Shown here piece by piece: positions 1 to 8,230 of a stretch of DNA of 64,000 bases. Source of the DNA: Pseudomonas putida (GTDB taxonomy: Bacteria; Pseudomonadota; Gammaproteobacteria; Pseudomonadales; Pseudomonadaceae); NCBI RefSeq assembly GCF_003228315.1, contig NZ_CP029693.1, positions 1,550,001 to 1,614,000 on the forward strand, given 5' to 3'. The notes beneath the pieces are model-generated. The model searched no databases. It was given only the letters and a program-made list of their open reading frames with translations, and had not been told where the DNA came from. A program made the position numbers and the translations under genes. The stretch's first letter is position 1. Every line of letters starts with the position of its first letter.

Positions 1-76
1 AGGAGCTGCCGCAGGCTGCGATCTTTTGATTTTTAAAAACAAGATCAAAAGATCGCAGCCTGCGGCAGCTCCTACA
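1..76. repeat. REP-type inverted repeat, family B
   Basis: Two long arms in inverted orientation read GGAGCTGCCGCAGGCTGCGATC and its complement, separated by an AT-rich stretch with AGATCAAAAGATC. The same family recurs at 1850, 5448 and 56029. It lies downstream of the minus-strand SDR gene and may form a strong hairpin in that transcript. Confidence 0.85.
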
Positions 77-84
77 GGGGTTGC

Positions 85-834
85 TCAAACCAGTGACATG
101 CCACCGTCCACAAGCAACTCAATGCCATTGACAAAGGAACTGTCGCTGGACGCCAGGTAAAGCGCCGCCTGCGCCAGTTCATTGGCCTCGCCCACGCGCC
201 CTGCCGGAATCATGTCCGCCAGCATCTTCATGAACCCCGGACGCTGATCTTCCGATACCCCCATTTTGCCAATGATCGCCGTATCCACCGGGCCGGGGCT
301 CAGCACGTTGACGCGGATCCTGCGCATGCGCAGTTCCAGCGCCCAGTTGCGCGCAAACGCCGCGATGGCCGCTTTGGATCCGGCGTACACCGCGTGGCCT
401 TCGAACACTTTGGTGGCGGCCAGGGAGTTGGTCAGAATGACGCTGGCACCATCGCGCAACACGGGTGTGATCGCCTGAACGCCGAAAAATACTCCGCGGG
501 TGTTGATGTTGAATTGCGCATCGAACGCCTCTGGCGTGACCTGCTGCGAGGGCGTCGGGGTGACGATTCCGGCATTGGCCATGTAGATGTCCAGCGCCCC
601 GAATCGCTCGCGCACCTGTTCGGCCACGTCGGCATGATGTTCGAGGCTGGCGACATCGCCCTGGATGCCGATGGCGCCATGCCCGATCTGGCGCACGGCC
701 TCGTCCAGAATCTCCTGGCGCCGGGCGGTGATGATCACCTGTGCGCCCTGTTCGGCGAACAGACAGGCCGAGGCCAGACCGATCCCGCTATTGCCGCCGG
801 TGATCACCGCGACCTTTCCTTCAAGACGTTGCAT
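85..834 (-). CDS. SDR family oxidoreductase
   Basis: This 249-residue protein is a classical short-chain dehydrogenase/reductase, predicted to be a cytoplasmic NAD(P)-dependent oxidoreductase of unknown substrate. The cofactor glycine motif TGGNSGIG is at residues 12-19, NAG at 87-89, and the catalytic triad fits Ser137, Tyr150 and Lys154 (YAGSK). The C-terminus ends in the usual NGIELLVDGG sheet. A longer reading from 909 adds 25 residues with no family resemblance, so the ATG at 834 is preferred. It is divergent from a LysR gene about 100 bp away, a layout in which the regulator usually controls the neighbour. Confidence 0.93.
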   Translation of the reverse strand: MQRLEGKVAVITGGNSGIGLASACLFAEQGAQVIITARRQEILDEAVRQIGHGAIGIQGDVASLEHHADVAEQVRERFGALDIYMANAGIVTPTPSQQVTPEAFDAQFNINTRGVFFGVQAITPVLRDGASVILTNSLAATKVFEGHAVYAGSKAAIAAFARNWALELRMRRIRVNVLSPGPVDTAIIGKMGVSEDQRPGFMKMLADMIPAGRVGEANELAQAALYLASSDSSFVNGIELLVDGGMSLV

Positions 835-932
835 GTGCTGACTCCGCTGGTTGAAAGCGCGCAGTATCATGTCCGCCCATTGCGCCAAACAGTCCTGAAA
901 ACGGCACATCAGTTGTGCCCTGGAGTCACACC

Positions 933-1829
933 ATGTCGAGCCTGTTGAACCAGTCGGCCAGCTTGATTGCCTTTGTCCGCGCGGTCGAAGCCGGTTCGTT
1001 CAGCGCTGCGGCGCGTAACGCCGGCACCACGCCTTCGGCCATTTCAAAGAGCATCGCGCGGCTGGAAGCGGAGCTGAATGCCAAGCTGTTCCGCCGCTCC
1101 ACACGGATGCTCAGCCTGACGCCCGAGGGTCAGGCGTTTTTCGAGCGCGTTGCGCCACTGTTGCAGGCCATTGATGACAGCGCCGATGCCCTGCGCCACA
1201 CCGGCGGTGCCCGGGGTCATTTGCGGGTCAGCATGCCCAGTGAAATCGGGCGATTGCTGATGCCGCGAATTCACTCGGTGTTCCTCGCCGATCACCCGCA
1301 GGTGGAGCTGGACCTGACCCTGGTCGATCATCGTGTCGAACTGATTCGCGAGGGTTACGACGTGATCTTTCGCGTCGGCAGCCTGGCCGACAGCGACCTC
1401 AAAAGCCGCACCCTGGCCCAGCTCGACATGGCGCTGGTGGCGTCCCCGGCGTTTCTCGATCAATGGGGCAATCCCTCGTCCATCGACCAATTGCGTGCCC
1501 TGCCCTTTGTGCGTTATCAGCTCAATGGCCACACCCTGCCCATCGTTTTCGCCAACGGAGAAACCTTGGTGGCACGCGGGCGCATCGGGCTTGATTCGGG
1601 GTTCGGCCTGCGGGCTGCGGTACTGGAAGGGATGGGCGTCGCTTATTTGATGAAGTGCACGGTGCAGCAGGATCTGGATCGGGGTGATCTGCTGCAGGTG
1701 CTGCCCGAGGAAAAACTGCCAGCGCGGGCGATCCATTCGCTGCATGCGTTTGGCACGTTGACGCCGATTCGGATCAAGTTGTTTGCCGATTTTGTACAGC
1801 AAGAGTTGTTGCGACTGAACGAAGATTGA
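933..1829 (+). CDS. LysR family transcriptional regulator
   Basis: The 298-residue protein has an N-terminal winged helix-turn-helix (AFVRAVEAGSFSAAARNAG...AISKSIARLE) followed by a LysR-type periplasmic-binding-like effector domain from about residue 90. The region is close to the CrgA/PecT-like group often found beside SDR genes. The ATG at 933 has GGAG eight bases upstream; an in-frame GTG at 915 is possible but less likely. It is divergent from the SDR gene, which is its probable target (inference from position). The effector is unknown. Confidence 0.92.
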   Translation: MSSLLNQSASLIAFVRAVEAGSFSAAARNAGTTPSAISKSIARLEAELNAKLFRRSTRMLSLTPEGQAFFERVAPLLQAIDDSADALRHTGGARGHLRVSMPSEIGRLLMPRIHSVFLADHPQVELDLTLVDHRVELIREGYDVIFRVGSLADSDLKSRTLAQLDMALVASPAFLDQWGNPSSIDQLRALPFVRYQLNGHTLPIVFANGETLVARGRIGLDSGFGLRAAVLEGMGVAYLMKCTVQQDLDRGDLLQVLPEEKLPARAIHSLHAFGTLTPIRIKLFADFVQQELLRLNED

Positions 1830-1849
1830 CGGTCCAGCACCACCCAATC

Positions 1850-1936
1850 TGTAGGAGCTGTCGAGCGAAGCGAGGCTGCGATCTTTTGACCTTCAAAAGC
1901 AAAATCAAAAGATCGCAGCCTGCGGCAGCTCCTACA
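1850..1936. repeat. REP-type inverted repeat, family B
   Basis: Arms begin GTAGGAGCTG and end CAGCTCCTAC, with internal GGCTGCGATCTTTTGA and TCAAAAGATCGCAGCC. It sits between the convergent LysR and polyamine-binding protein genes, where it could end or stabilise both transcripts. Confidence 0.85.
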
Positions 1937-1945
1937 AAAAGCGGG

Positions 1946-3046
1946 TTATTTGTCGGATTTGATCGCCGTCCACACCCGCGTGCGCACCCGCTCCAGCTTC
2001 TGCGGCAACGGCTGTACCACGTATAGCGACGCCAGGGCCTGTGGCGTCGGCGTCAGGTTGGGGTTGCCGGTGATTTCCTTGTTGATCAGCGGCAACGAAT
2101 CCTGGTTCACGTTCGGGTAACCAAGGAAGTCGCTGATCGGTGCAATGACTTTCGGGTCGAGCAAGGTGTTGAGGAACTCGTGAGCTTCCTCGACGTTCTT
2201 CGCGCTTTTGGGGATGGCGAAGGTGTCGAACCAGATCGGCGCGCCCTCCTTCGGCAAGCGCCAGTCGACCACCACGCCGTTGCCCGCTTCCTTGGCGCGA
2301 TTGCCGAACTGGTAGAAGCTGCCGGAGTAGCCGATGGCCACGCAAATGTCGCCGTTGGCGATGTCGGTCATGTACTTGGCGGAGTTGAAGTAGGTGACGT
2401 ACGGACGCACCTTGAGCATCAGCGCCTTGGCCTTCTCGTAGTCAGCCGGGTTCTGGCTGTTGGGGTCAAGGCCCAGGTAATGCAGGGCCAGCGGCAGGAT
2501 TTCCGACGGCGAATCGAGCATGGCCACGCCGCAGGATTTGAGCTTCTCCATGTTTTTCGGGTTGAACACCAGGTCCCAGCTGTCCACCGGCGCATTCTCG
2601 CCCAGCGCCGCCTTGACCTTGGCCGGGTTGAAGCCGATCAGCACGGTGCCGTACATGTAGGGCACGCCGTACTGGTTGCCGGGGTCATTGGCGTCGAGCA
2701 GCTTGAGCAATGCCGGGTTCTGGTGGTTCCAGTTGGGCAACTTGGACTTGTCGAGTTTCTGGAACACGCCAGCCTTGATCTGGGTTTCGATGAACTGGTT
2801 CGAGGGCACCACCAGGTCGTAGCCGGAGTTGCCGGTCAGCAGCTTGGCTTCCAGGGACTCATTGGTGTCGAAGGTGTCCCAGGTGACTTTGATCCCGGTA
2901 TGGTCGGCGAAGTCCTTGGGTACCGCCGGCAGTATGTAGTCGGCCCAGTTGTAGACCCTCAACTCGCGCTGTTCGGCGTGTACGGCGCTGGCCAGCAGCG
3001 ACAGCCCGCAAACCGTGGCGCCCAGGATGCGTTTCATGGTGTCCAT
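1946..3046 (-). CDS. Polyamine ABC transporter substrate-binding protein (PotF/SpuD-like)
   Basis: This 366-residue periplasmic binding protein has a signal peptide (cleavage near ASAVHA-EQ, residue 24). The mature start RELRVYNWADYI is the hallmark of the PotD/PotF family that binds putrescine or spermidine, and DTFDTNE, SNQF and GVPYMYGT are further family motifs. The length matches PotF. The start at 3046 has GGGGA about 8 bases upstream; Met at 3037 is an alternative. No permease or ATPase gene adjoins it, so it is an orphan component that would need a transporter encoded elsewhere or act as a sensor. Confidence 0.93.
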   Translation of the reverse strand: MDTMKRILGATVCGLSLLASAVHAEQRELRVYNWADYILPAVPKDFADHTGIKVTWDTFDTNESLEAKLLTGNSGYDLVVPSNQFIETQIKAGVFQKLDKSKLPNWNHQNPALLKLLDANDPGNQYGVPYMYGTVLIGFNPAKVKAALGENAPVDSWDLVFNPKNMEKLKSCGVAMLDSPSEILPLALHYLGLDPNSQNPADYEKAKALMLKVRPYVTYFNSAKYMTDIANGDICVAIGYSGSFYQFGNRAKEAGNGVVVDWRLPKEGAPIWFDTFAIPKSAKNVEEAHEFLNTLLDPKVIAPISDFLGYPNVNQDSLPLINKEITGNPNLTPTPQALASLYVVQPLPQKLERVRTRVWTAIKSDK

Positions 3047-3273
3047 GGATCAGTTCCCCAATGTCAGCTCGTTGGTATTGTTTTCTGTTTTGTCGACGGC
3101 AGTGGCCTGAAAATCGGCCAAGGGTAAAGAAGATCAAGGTTTCTGGTTGTGGCGTCGATTCTTGCTGACTGCCTGGAGGGTTCACAGCGCGAGGCAGGCC
3201 AAAAGGGGATCAATGTGGCCAATATCCGTGTCCGGATGGATCAGGGCGTTGCCTTTGGGGGGAAGTTGATGGA

Positions 3274-3311
3274 CATAAAAAAACGCCAGTCCCTTTCGGA
3301 ACTGGCGTTTC
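3274..3311 (-). terminator. Rho-independent terminator of the tRNA-Gln transcript
   Basis: Read on the minus strand, AAACGCCAGT and ACTGGCGTTT form a perfect stem around a short loop, followed by a run of seven T. It begins 14 bases after the tRNA 3' end. Confidence 0.88.
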
Positions 3312-3325
3312 TGATACCACGAATA

Positions 3326-3400
3326 TGGCAGGGGCGGCTGGATTCGAACCAACGCATGGCAGGATCAAAACCTGCTGCCTTACCGCTTGGCGACGCCCCT
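3326..3400 (-). tRNA. tRNA-Gln (anticodon TTG)
   Basis: The minus strand folds as a 75-nt tRNA: acceptor stem AGGGGCG/CGCCCCT, anticodon stem GCAGG/CCTGC with loop TTTTGAT giving anticodon TTG, T arm with GTTCGAATC, and an encoded CCA end. The D arm GCCAAGCGGTAAGGC is as in other bacterial tRNA-Gln. A terminator follows directly. Confidence 0.96.
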
Positions 3401-3730
3401 GCAAATGTTGCGACGAATGCCTGGCATTCGACTCCTGATTCACAACCTGTTTAAGGGTGTGTTTCGGAATGCGCGGAAATTTACCAACATTTGTTTCGTC
3501 TGTGAAGCCCCTCCCCCACAATTTTTCTTTTAAAACAGCGACTTGTTAGTAGAGCCGATTCCGACTGGTAAAAAAATTTAACGCCATGGTTGAAATCCCG
3601 CCTCGGTCGAGTAAGGCTGTGCAACCAGAAACGTTATGAAAAACCTTTAAAGAGAAGTGAAGTTCCTGTGCCCGAGATCCACCGCCAGGCAAACACTCAT
3701 CGTATTCCCTCTACTGCCGGTACTGACCGC
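3401..3730. other. Gene-poor interval upstream of the tRNA and the amidase
   Basis: This 330-bp stretch should hold the tRNA-Gln promoter on the minus strand and the amidase promoter on the plus strand. It includes AT-rich segments around 3520-3585. I see no convincing core promoter sequences and no additional gene. If the amidase starts at the GTG at 3668, its coding region would extend into the right end of this interval. Confidence 0.5.
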
Positions 3731-5440
3731 ATGATCCAAGTCACTGAAGTTTCCATTGCCCAACTGCGTGCTGCCCTTGAAGCTGGCCAGACCACCTCGG
3801 TCGAGCTGGTGCGGGCCTACCTTGCCCGAATCGACGCCTACGACGGCCCCGAGACGCCCACCGCGCTCAATGCCGTGGTGGTGCGCAACCCCGAGGCGCT
3901 CAAGGAAGCGCAAGCCAGCGACGAACGCCGCGCCAGGGGCCAGACCCTCGGACCGCTCGATGGCATTCCCTACACCGCCAAGGACAGTTATCTGGTCAAG
4001 GGCCTGACCGCCGCGTCGGGCAGCCCCGCCTTCAAGGACCTCGTCGCCTACCGCGATGCCTTCACCATCGAACGCCTGCGCGCTGCCGGGGCGATCTGCC
4101 TGGGCAAGACCAACATGCCGCCGATGGCCAATGGCGGCATGCAGCGCGGGGTCTACGGCCGCGCCGAAAGCCCGTACAACGCCAACTACCTCACCGCGCC
4201 TTTCGCCTCCGGCTCGTCCAACGGTGCCGGCACTGCCACGGCCGCCAGCTACGCCGCTTTCGGCCTGGCCGAGGAAACCTGGTCCAGCGGTCGCGGCCCG
4301 GCGTCGAACAATGGCCTGTGCGCCTACACCCCTTCGCGCGGGGTGATTTCGGTTCGCGGCAACTGGCCGCTGACGCCGACCATGGACGTGGTCGTGCCCT
4401 TCGCCCGGACCATGGCCGACCTGCTCGAAGTGCTCGATGTGGTGGTGGCCGAAGACACCGACACCCGTGGCGACCTGTGGCGCCTGCAACCCTGGGTGCC
4501 GATTCCGAGTGTCGCTTCGGTGCGCCCCGCTTCCTACCTGGAATTGGCCGTGAAGGCTGATTCACTGGCCGGCAAGCGCTTCGGCATTCCGAAGATGTAC
4601 ATCAACGCCGACCCTGAAGCAGGCACCAGCGAAGCACCGGGCATCGGTGGCCCGACCGGACAACGCATCAACACCCGCCCTTCCGTCATCGGTCTGTGGC
4701 AAGACGCGCGCAAGGCCCTGGAAGCCGCCGGCGCCGAAGTGCTGGAAGTCGATTTCCCGCTGGTGTCCAACTGCGAAGGTGATCGCCCGGGCGCACCGAC
4801 CGTGTTCAATCGCGGCATCGTCTCCAAGGAATTCCTGCACCACGAGCTGTGGGACCTGACGGCCTGGGCCTTCGATGATTTCCTGCAGGCCAACGGCGAT
4901 CCGAAGCTGAACCGTCTGGTGGACGTCGATGGCCCGCAGATTTTCCCGCACGACCCGGGCACGCTGCCGAACCGCGAGGGCGACCTGGCGGCGGGCATGG
5001 ACGAGTACGTGAAGATGGCCGAGCGCGGCATCACCCCGTGGGATCAGATCAGCACGGTGCCTGACGGCCTGCGTGGTCTGGAACAGACCCGCAAGATCGA
5101 CCTTGAAGACTGGATGGACCGCCTGGGTCTGGACGCAGTGCTGTTTCCGACCGTCGCCGATGTGGGACCTGCGGATGCGGACGTCAACCCGGCGTCGGCC
5201 GACATCGCCTGGAGCAACGGGATCTGGGTGGCCAACGGCAACCTCGCCATTCGCCACCTGGGCGTGCCGACGGTCACCGTACCGATGGGAATTATGCCGG
5301 ACATCGGCATGCCGGTCGGCCTGACCTTCGCCGGTCGCGCCTATGACGATTCGGCGCTGTTGCGTTTTGCGGCGGCGTTCGAGTCCACCGGCAGCAAGCG
5401 GCAGATTCCGCCGCGTACGCCGCCGCTGTCCGGCCAATAA
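3731..5440 (+). CDS. Amidase signature family protein
   Basis: The 569-residue protein belongs to the amidase signature family, serine hydrolases acting on carboxamides. The Ser-cisSer-Lys triad can be placed as Lys84 (YTAKDS), Ser162 (SGSSNGAG) and Ser186 (ETWSSGRGPAS); the spacings of 78 and 24 residues match the family. The glycine/serine loop is unusual, with N and A replacing the common GGS. The natural amide is unknown. The start is uncertain: ATG 3731 matches the expected N-terminus MIQVTEVSIAQL but lacks a good ribosome site, and GTG 3668 upstream is an alternative. It is apparently monocistronic and followed by a REP element. Confidence 0.92.
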   Translation: MIQVTEVSIAQLRAALEAGQTTSVELVRAYLARIDAYDGPETPTALNAVVVRNPEALKEAQASDERRARGQTLGPLDGIPYTAKDSYLVKGLTAASGSPAFKDLVAYRDAFTIERLRAAGAICLGKTNMPPMANGGMQRGVYGRAESPYNANYLTAPFASGSSNGAGTATAASYAAFGLAEETWSSGRGPASNNGLCAYTPSRGVISVRGNWPLTPTMDVVVPFARTMADLLEVLDVVVAEDTDTRGDLWRLQPWVPIPSVASVRPASYLELAVKADSLAGKRFGIPKMYINADPEAGTSEAPGIGGPTGQRINTRPSVIGLWQDARKALEAAGAEVLEVDFPLVSNCEGDRPGAPTVFNRGIVSKEFLHHELWDLTAWAFDDFLQANGDPKLNRLVDVDGPQIFPHDPGTLPNREGDLAAGMDEYVKMAERGITPWDQISTVPDGLRGLEQTRKIDLEDWMDRLGLDAVLFPTVADVGPADADVNPASADIAWSNGIWVANGNLAIRHLGVPTVTVPMGIMPDIGMPVGLTFAGRAYDDSALLRFAAAFESTGSKRQIPPRTPPLSGQ

Positions 5441-5447
5441 CTGATGC

Positions 5448-5538
5448 TGTAGGAGCTGTGTAGGAGCTGTCGAGTGCAACGAGGCTGCGATCTTTTAAAA
5501 GCAAGATCAAAAGATCGCAGCCTTCGGCAGCTCCTACA
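5448..5538. repeat. REP-type inverted repeat, family B, with duplicated left end
   Basis: The left arm begins with TGTAGGAGCTG present twice in tandem (5449-5470), followed by the usual GGCTGCGATC...GATCGCAGCC core and CAGCTCCTACA. It separates the convergent amidase and SphA-like genes. Confidence 0.85.
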
Positions 5539-5562
5539 TTGGGCTGTGCAACTTCCCTCAGG

Positions 5563-6453
5563 TCAAAACGGCACCGTCAATTTCATCCAGTACGCATTCC
5601 CCTGCGCCCGGTTGCGCACTTCGGTTTCCTGCTCCCATTTCCCCGTGACAAACCAGCCCGACTTGCTGGTGTATTTGATCGATGGCCCGATGGCCAGCGA
5701 CCGTCCCTTGTTGTCCTTGATCGTCTCGCCGTCCTGACGGTCATCAGTGGTCTGGCGGTAGTAGTAACCGCCGACGCCCAGCACCCAGCCATTACCCAAC
5801 CCCCAGCCAATGGCATAGTCGACGTGGAATTCCTGGCCCGAGCGGTAGTCGGTCGCCGGGTTTTCGCGGTTGAAGTCGTACATGAACTTGGCGTCGAGGT
5901 TGAGCCCGTCGGGGTCGACATAGGTCATGGCGTAGACCGGCTCGATCACCCAGTAATTTCGCCCGATATTGGCCAGGTCGCCACGGTCATAACGGCCGGT
6001 CGGGGCGATCATGTCCAGGGACAGGATGCTGTGGAACTTGTCGCTGTGGTGAAAGCCCAGCGCCGAGCCGAAGATGATGTCGCCCATGCCTTGCTTGCTT
6101 TGCGACTGGCCGTTCAATTCAACCTTCAAATCCACCAGCGGCACGATCGCATGCAGTGCGACGCTGGCGCCGAACAGGGTGTAGTCACTGACCCATATGA
6201 ACCGTGGGGTGATGGCGTTGGCGCGAACGCGAAAGTCCACCGGGAGTTTCTTGCCATCGTTGCCGCGCAGGTTGTCGGCCTCGTAGTGGTTGACGAACAG
6301 TTGCCCGTAGAACCCCGGCGGCGGCATCGCCCCGGACATGTAGTTTTCCGCGCCCAAGGGGTAGGAGGTTCCGCCGCCTTCGGTGGCGTGGGCCACCAGT
6401 GGCAAGGCGGTCAAAGCAGCGGTCACGATCAGTGATTTTGTTGTGCGAGTCAT
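5563..6453 (-). CDS. Outer-membrane protein of the Phenol_MetA_deg (SphA) family
   Basis: The 296-residue protein has a signal peptide (cleavage near LVAHA-TEGG) and then the glycine- and aromatic-rich alternating strands of a beta-barrel, ending in Phe (WMKLTVPF) as outer-membrane proteins do. The family is named for its association with phenol meta-pathways and is thought to help aromatic substrates cross the outer membrane. It is the first gene after the phenol hydroxylase reductase on the same strand, 210 bp downstream with a REPIN between, so it may be the last gene of the operon or partly uncoupled from it. ATG 6453 with GAAAGG upstream is preferred over an upstream TTG at 6462. Confidence 0.85.
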   Translation of the reverse strand: MTRTTKSLIVTAALTALPLVAHATEGGGTSYPLGAENYMSGAMPPPGFYGQLFVNHYEADNLRGNDGKKLPVDFRVRANAITPRFIWVSDYTLFGASVALHAIVPLVDLKVELNGQSQSKQGMGDIIFGSALGFHHSDKFHSILSLDMIAPTGRYDRGDLANIGRNYWVIEPVYAMTYVDPDGLNLDAKFMYDFNRENPATDYRSGQEFHVDYAIGWGLGNGWVLGVGGYYYRQTTDDRQDGETIKDNKGRSLAIGPSIKYTSKSGWFVTGKWEQETEVRNRAQGNAYWMKLTVPF

Positions 6454-6555
6454 GCAGTTCAACCTTTCTTGTTGTTATGGGTCGGGCACACCCTGCCCCC
6501 TCGCTGGCAGCCGAGATTGCAGGATTGAAATGGGTAACTGACTGTCACCCGGATA

Positions 6556-6650
6556 CCTGTGGGAGCGGGCTTGCCCGCGATAGCGGTGGATCAGTCACAA
6601 ACAATGTTGGATGTGATGGCCCTATCGCGGGCAAGCCCGCTCCCACAGGG
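6556..6650. repeat. REPIN (paired REP, GGGAGCGGGCTTGCCCGC type)
   Basis: Two inverted REP palindromes, CCTGTGGGAGCGGGCTTGCCCGCGA and its complement, flank about 45 bp. It lies between the dmpP-like gene and the SphA-like gene inside the presumed operon. Confidence 0.88.
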
Positions 6651-6663
6651 TTTAGTGGTGAAG

Positions 6664-7725
6664 TCAGATGCGCTTGAACAACGCCGAGCGCTGGGTCGAC
6701 TCGCTGCCATCGGCGGCGCTGTAGAAGCGTTCCATGAAGATGTCGCGCTCGAACAATCGCCCCTGCATCAGGCAGGTGATGGCCGAGTCGATCATCACCG
6801 GCGGCCCGCACAGGTAGGCCTTGCGACTGCTGAAGCGACCGTCGAAATGCTGTTTGGCCGCGTCATGCACATAGCCCTTGAAGCCGGTCCATTCGGCATC
6901 CTCCACTGCCTGGCTGAGCGCCGGCACGTAGGTGAAGTTGGCGTGATCACGGGCCAGTGCCTCGAACAGTTCGCGGTTGTACAGTTCGGCGCGGTTGCGT
7001 GCGCCCTGGAACAGCGCGATCTGCCGGGTATCGCCGGCCTCCAGCAGGTCGAGAATCATCGACTGCGGGCTCGACAGACCCGAGCCGCCGGCGATGAAAA
7101 TCAGGTCACCGCTTTGCGAGCCACGGACGAAGAACTGCCCGTAAGGTCCGGACAGGTCCACGGTATCGCCCACCTTCAACTCATCATGAATCATCCCGGT
7201 GGCGAGCCCACCCTCGACCCGCCGCACATGCAGTTCGACTTCATCGGCACGGCTCGGCGGATTGGCCAGCGAGAAGGCACGCGTGCCCTCGATGCCGGGC
7301 AATTGCAGATTGATGTACTGCCCCGCCTGGAAGGCCATGGGCCGATCAAGCTTGAGGTGCACACCCTTGATGGTCGGCGACAGGTCCACCAGTGCGCTGA
7401 CCACCGCGCGGTAATCCTCCACCGGATGCCCGAGGAAATCCGGATCGGCATCGATGTCGGCCTCGATCACCATGTCGCTCTGGGGGATCGCGCAGCAGGC
7501 CAACACCTTGCCTTCATCACGCTCCATGTCCATCAGCGCAAAGGAAGACGCCGCGCCCAGGTCCGCTTCCCCTTCCAGCACCTGGACCTTGCAGGTGGCG
7601 CAGGTGCCATGGCCGCAGGCAAACGGCAGCCAGACACCCTGGCGCAAAGCAGCCTGGAGAATGGTCTGCCCTTCTTCCACTTCGATCTGCTCGCCAGTGG
7701 GTTCGATGGTGACTTGGTAGCTCAT
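6664..7725 (-). CDS. dmpP: Phenol hydroxylase reductase component P5 (DmpP)
   Basis: The 353-residue protein transfers electrons from NADH through FAD and a [2Fe-2S] centre to the di-iron oxygenase. The N-terminal plant-type ferredoxin domain has ligands Cys37, Cys42, Cys45 and Cys77. An FAD-binding domain with RAFSLANPP follows, then an NAD domain with GGSGLSS and CGPPVM. The length equals that of known DmpP/PhP proteins. The start at 7725 (MSYQVTIEPT) is chosen because the ten upstream residues do not belong to the family. It begins 10 bases after dmpO ends, indicating coupled translation. Confidence 0.97.
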   Translation of the reverse strand: MSYQVTIEPTGEQIEVEEGQTILQAALRQGVWLPFACGHGTCATCKVQVLEGEADLGAASSFALMDMERDEGKVLACCAIPQSDMVIEADIDADPDFLGHPVEDYRAVVSALVDLSPTIKGVHLKLDRPMAFQAGQYINLQLPGIEGTRAFSLANPPSRADEVELHVRRVEGGLATGMIHDELKVGDTVDLSGPYGQFFVRGSQSGDLIFIAGGSGLSSPQSMILDLLEAGDTRQIALFQGARNRAELYNRELFEALARDHANFTYVPALSQAVEDAEWTGFKGYVHDAAKQHFDGRFSSRKAYLCGPPVMIDSAITCLMQGRLFERDIFMERFYSAADGSESTQRSALFKRI

Positions 7726-7735
7726 GACCTTGTCC

Positions 7736-8095
7736 TCAGTTGAAGCTGCCGGCAATGCCGTTCAAGCCTGGGGTGTAGAGGTGCAGCAGGCTTTTGTGAT
7801 CAATGCCGTTGGCGATCAGGCTTGCTGTGGTGTCCGGGGTGAACGGTCGTTCGTTGAGGCGCCACTGCGCCTGGCTGAAATCGACCTGTGCCGCGTCCGG
7901 GTGAGCGGAAATCGAAGGCTTGACCACCTGTTCGATGAAGTCGGCGAAGGGCATGGCCGGTGGCAGTGGGAAGGTGAACGGGGCGCAGAACATCAGGTGT
8001 TTTTCCCAGCACAGGTACACCAGTTGCAGGCCGTGGAAATTGTCCTGGCGGTCCAGGGGTTGGGCGCTGTAGGCGCCGATGGCAGTCACGGGCAT
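7736..8095 (-). CDS. dmpO: Phenol hydroxylase subunit P4 (DmpO)
   Basis: The 119-residue protein is the small gamma-type subunit of the phenol hydroxylase oxygenase. It has the usual length and the family segments LDRQDNFHG, YLCWEKHLMFCAP and the C-terminal GIDHKSLLHLYTPGL. The ATG at 8095 gives the natural N-terminus MPVTAIGAY; the longer reading enters the REPIN upstream. The 135-bp gap from dmpN is occupied by a REPIN, whereas dmpP follows at once. Confidence 0.96.
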   Translation of the reverse strand: MPVTAIGAYSAQPLDRQDNFHGLQLVYLCWEKHLMFCAPFTFPLPPAMPFADFIEQVVKPSISAHPDAAQVDFSQAQWRLNERPFTPDTTASLIANGIDHKSLLHLYTPGLNGIAGSFN

Positions 8096-8126
8096 GATCG
8101 TTTTCCTTATTTTTGTTCGGATGAAA

Positions 8127-8217
8127 TGTAGGAGCGAGCCTGCTCGCGATAGCGGTGCAGCAGGCGCTGAATAAGGTGAATGTGATGGCCTCATCGCGAG
8201 CAGGCTCGCTCCTACAG
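8127..8217. repeat. REPIN inside the phenol hydroxylase operon (dmpN-dmpO)
   Basis: Arms TGTAGGAGCGAGCCTGCTCGC and GCGAGCAGGCTCGCTCCTACA are inverted around about 45 bp. In the transcript each arm forms a stable hairpin between the large-subunit and gamma-subunit coding regions. Confidence 0.88.
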
Positions 8218-8230
8218 GGATTTGCGGTGG

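Noticed and set aside
3326..3400. tRNA-Gln as an attachment site for an integrated element
   Set aside because: No integrase, no repeated tRNA 3' end and no foreign-looking cargo is seen on either side.
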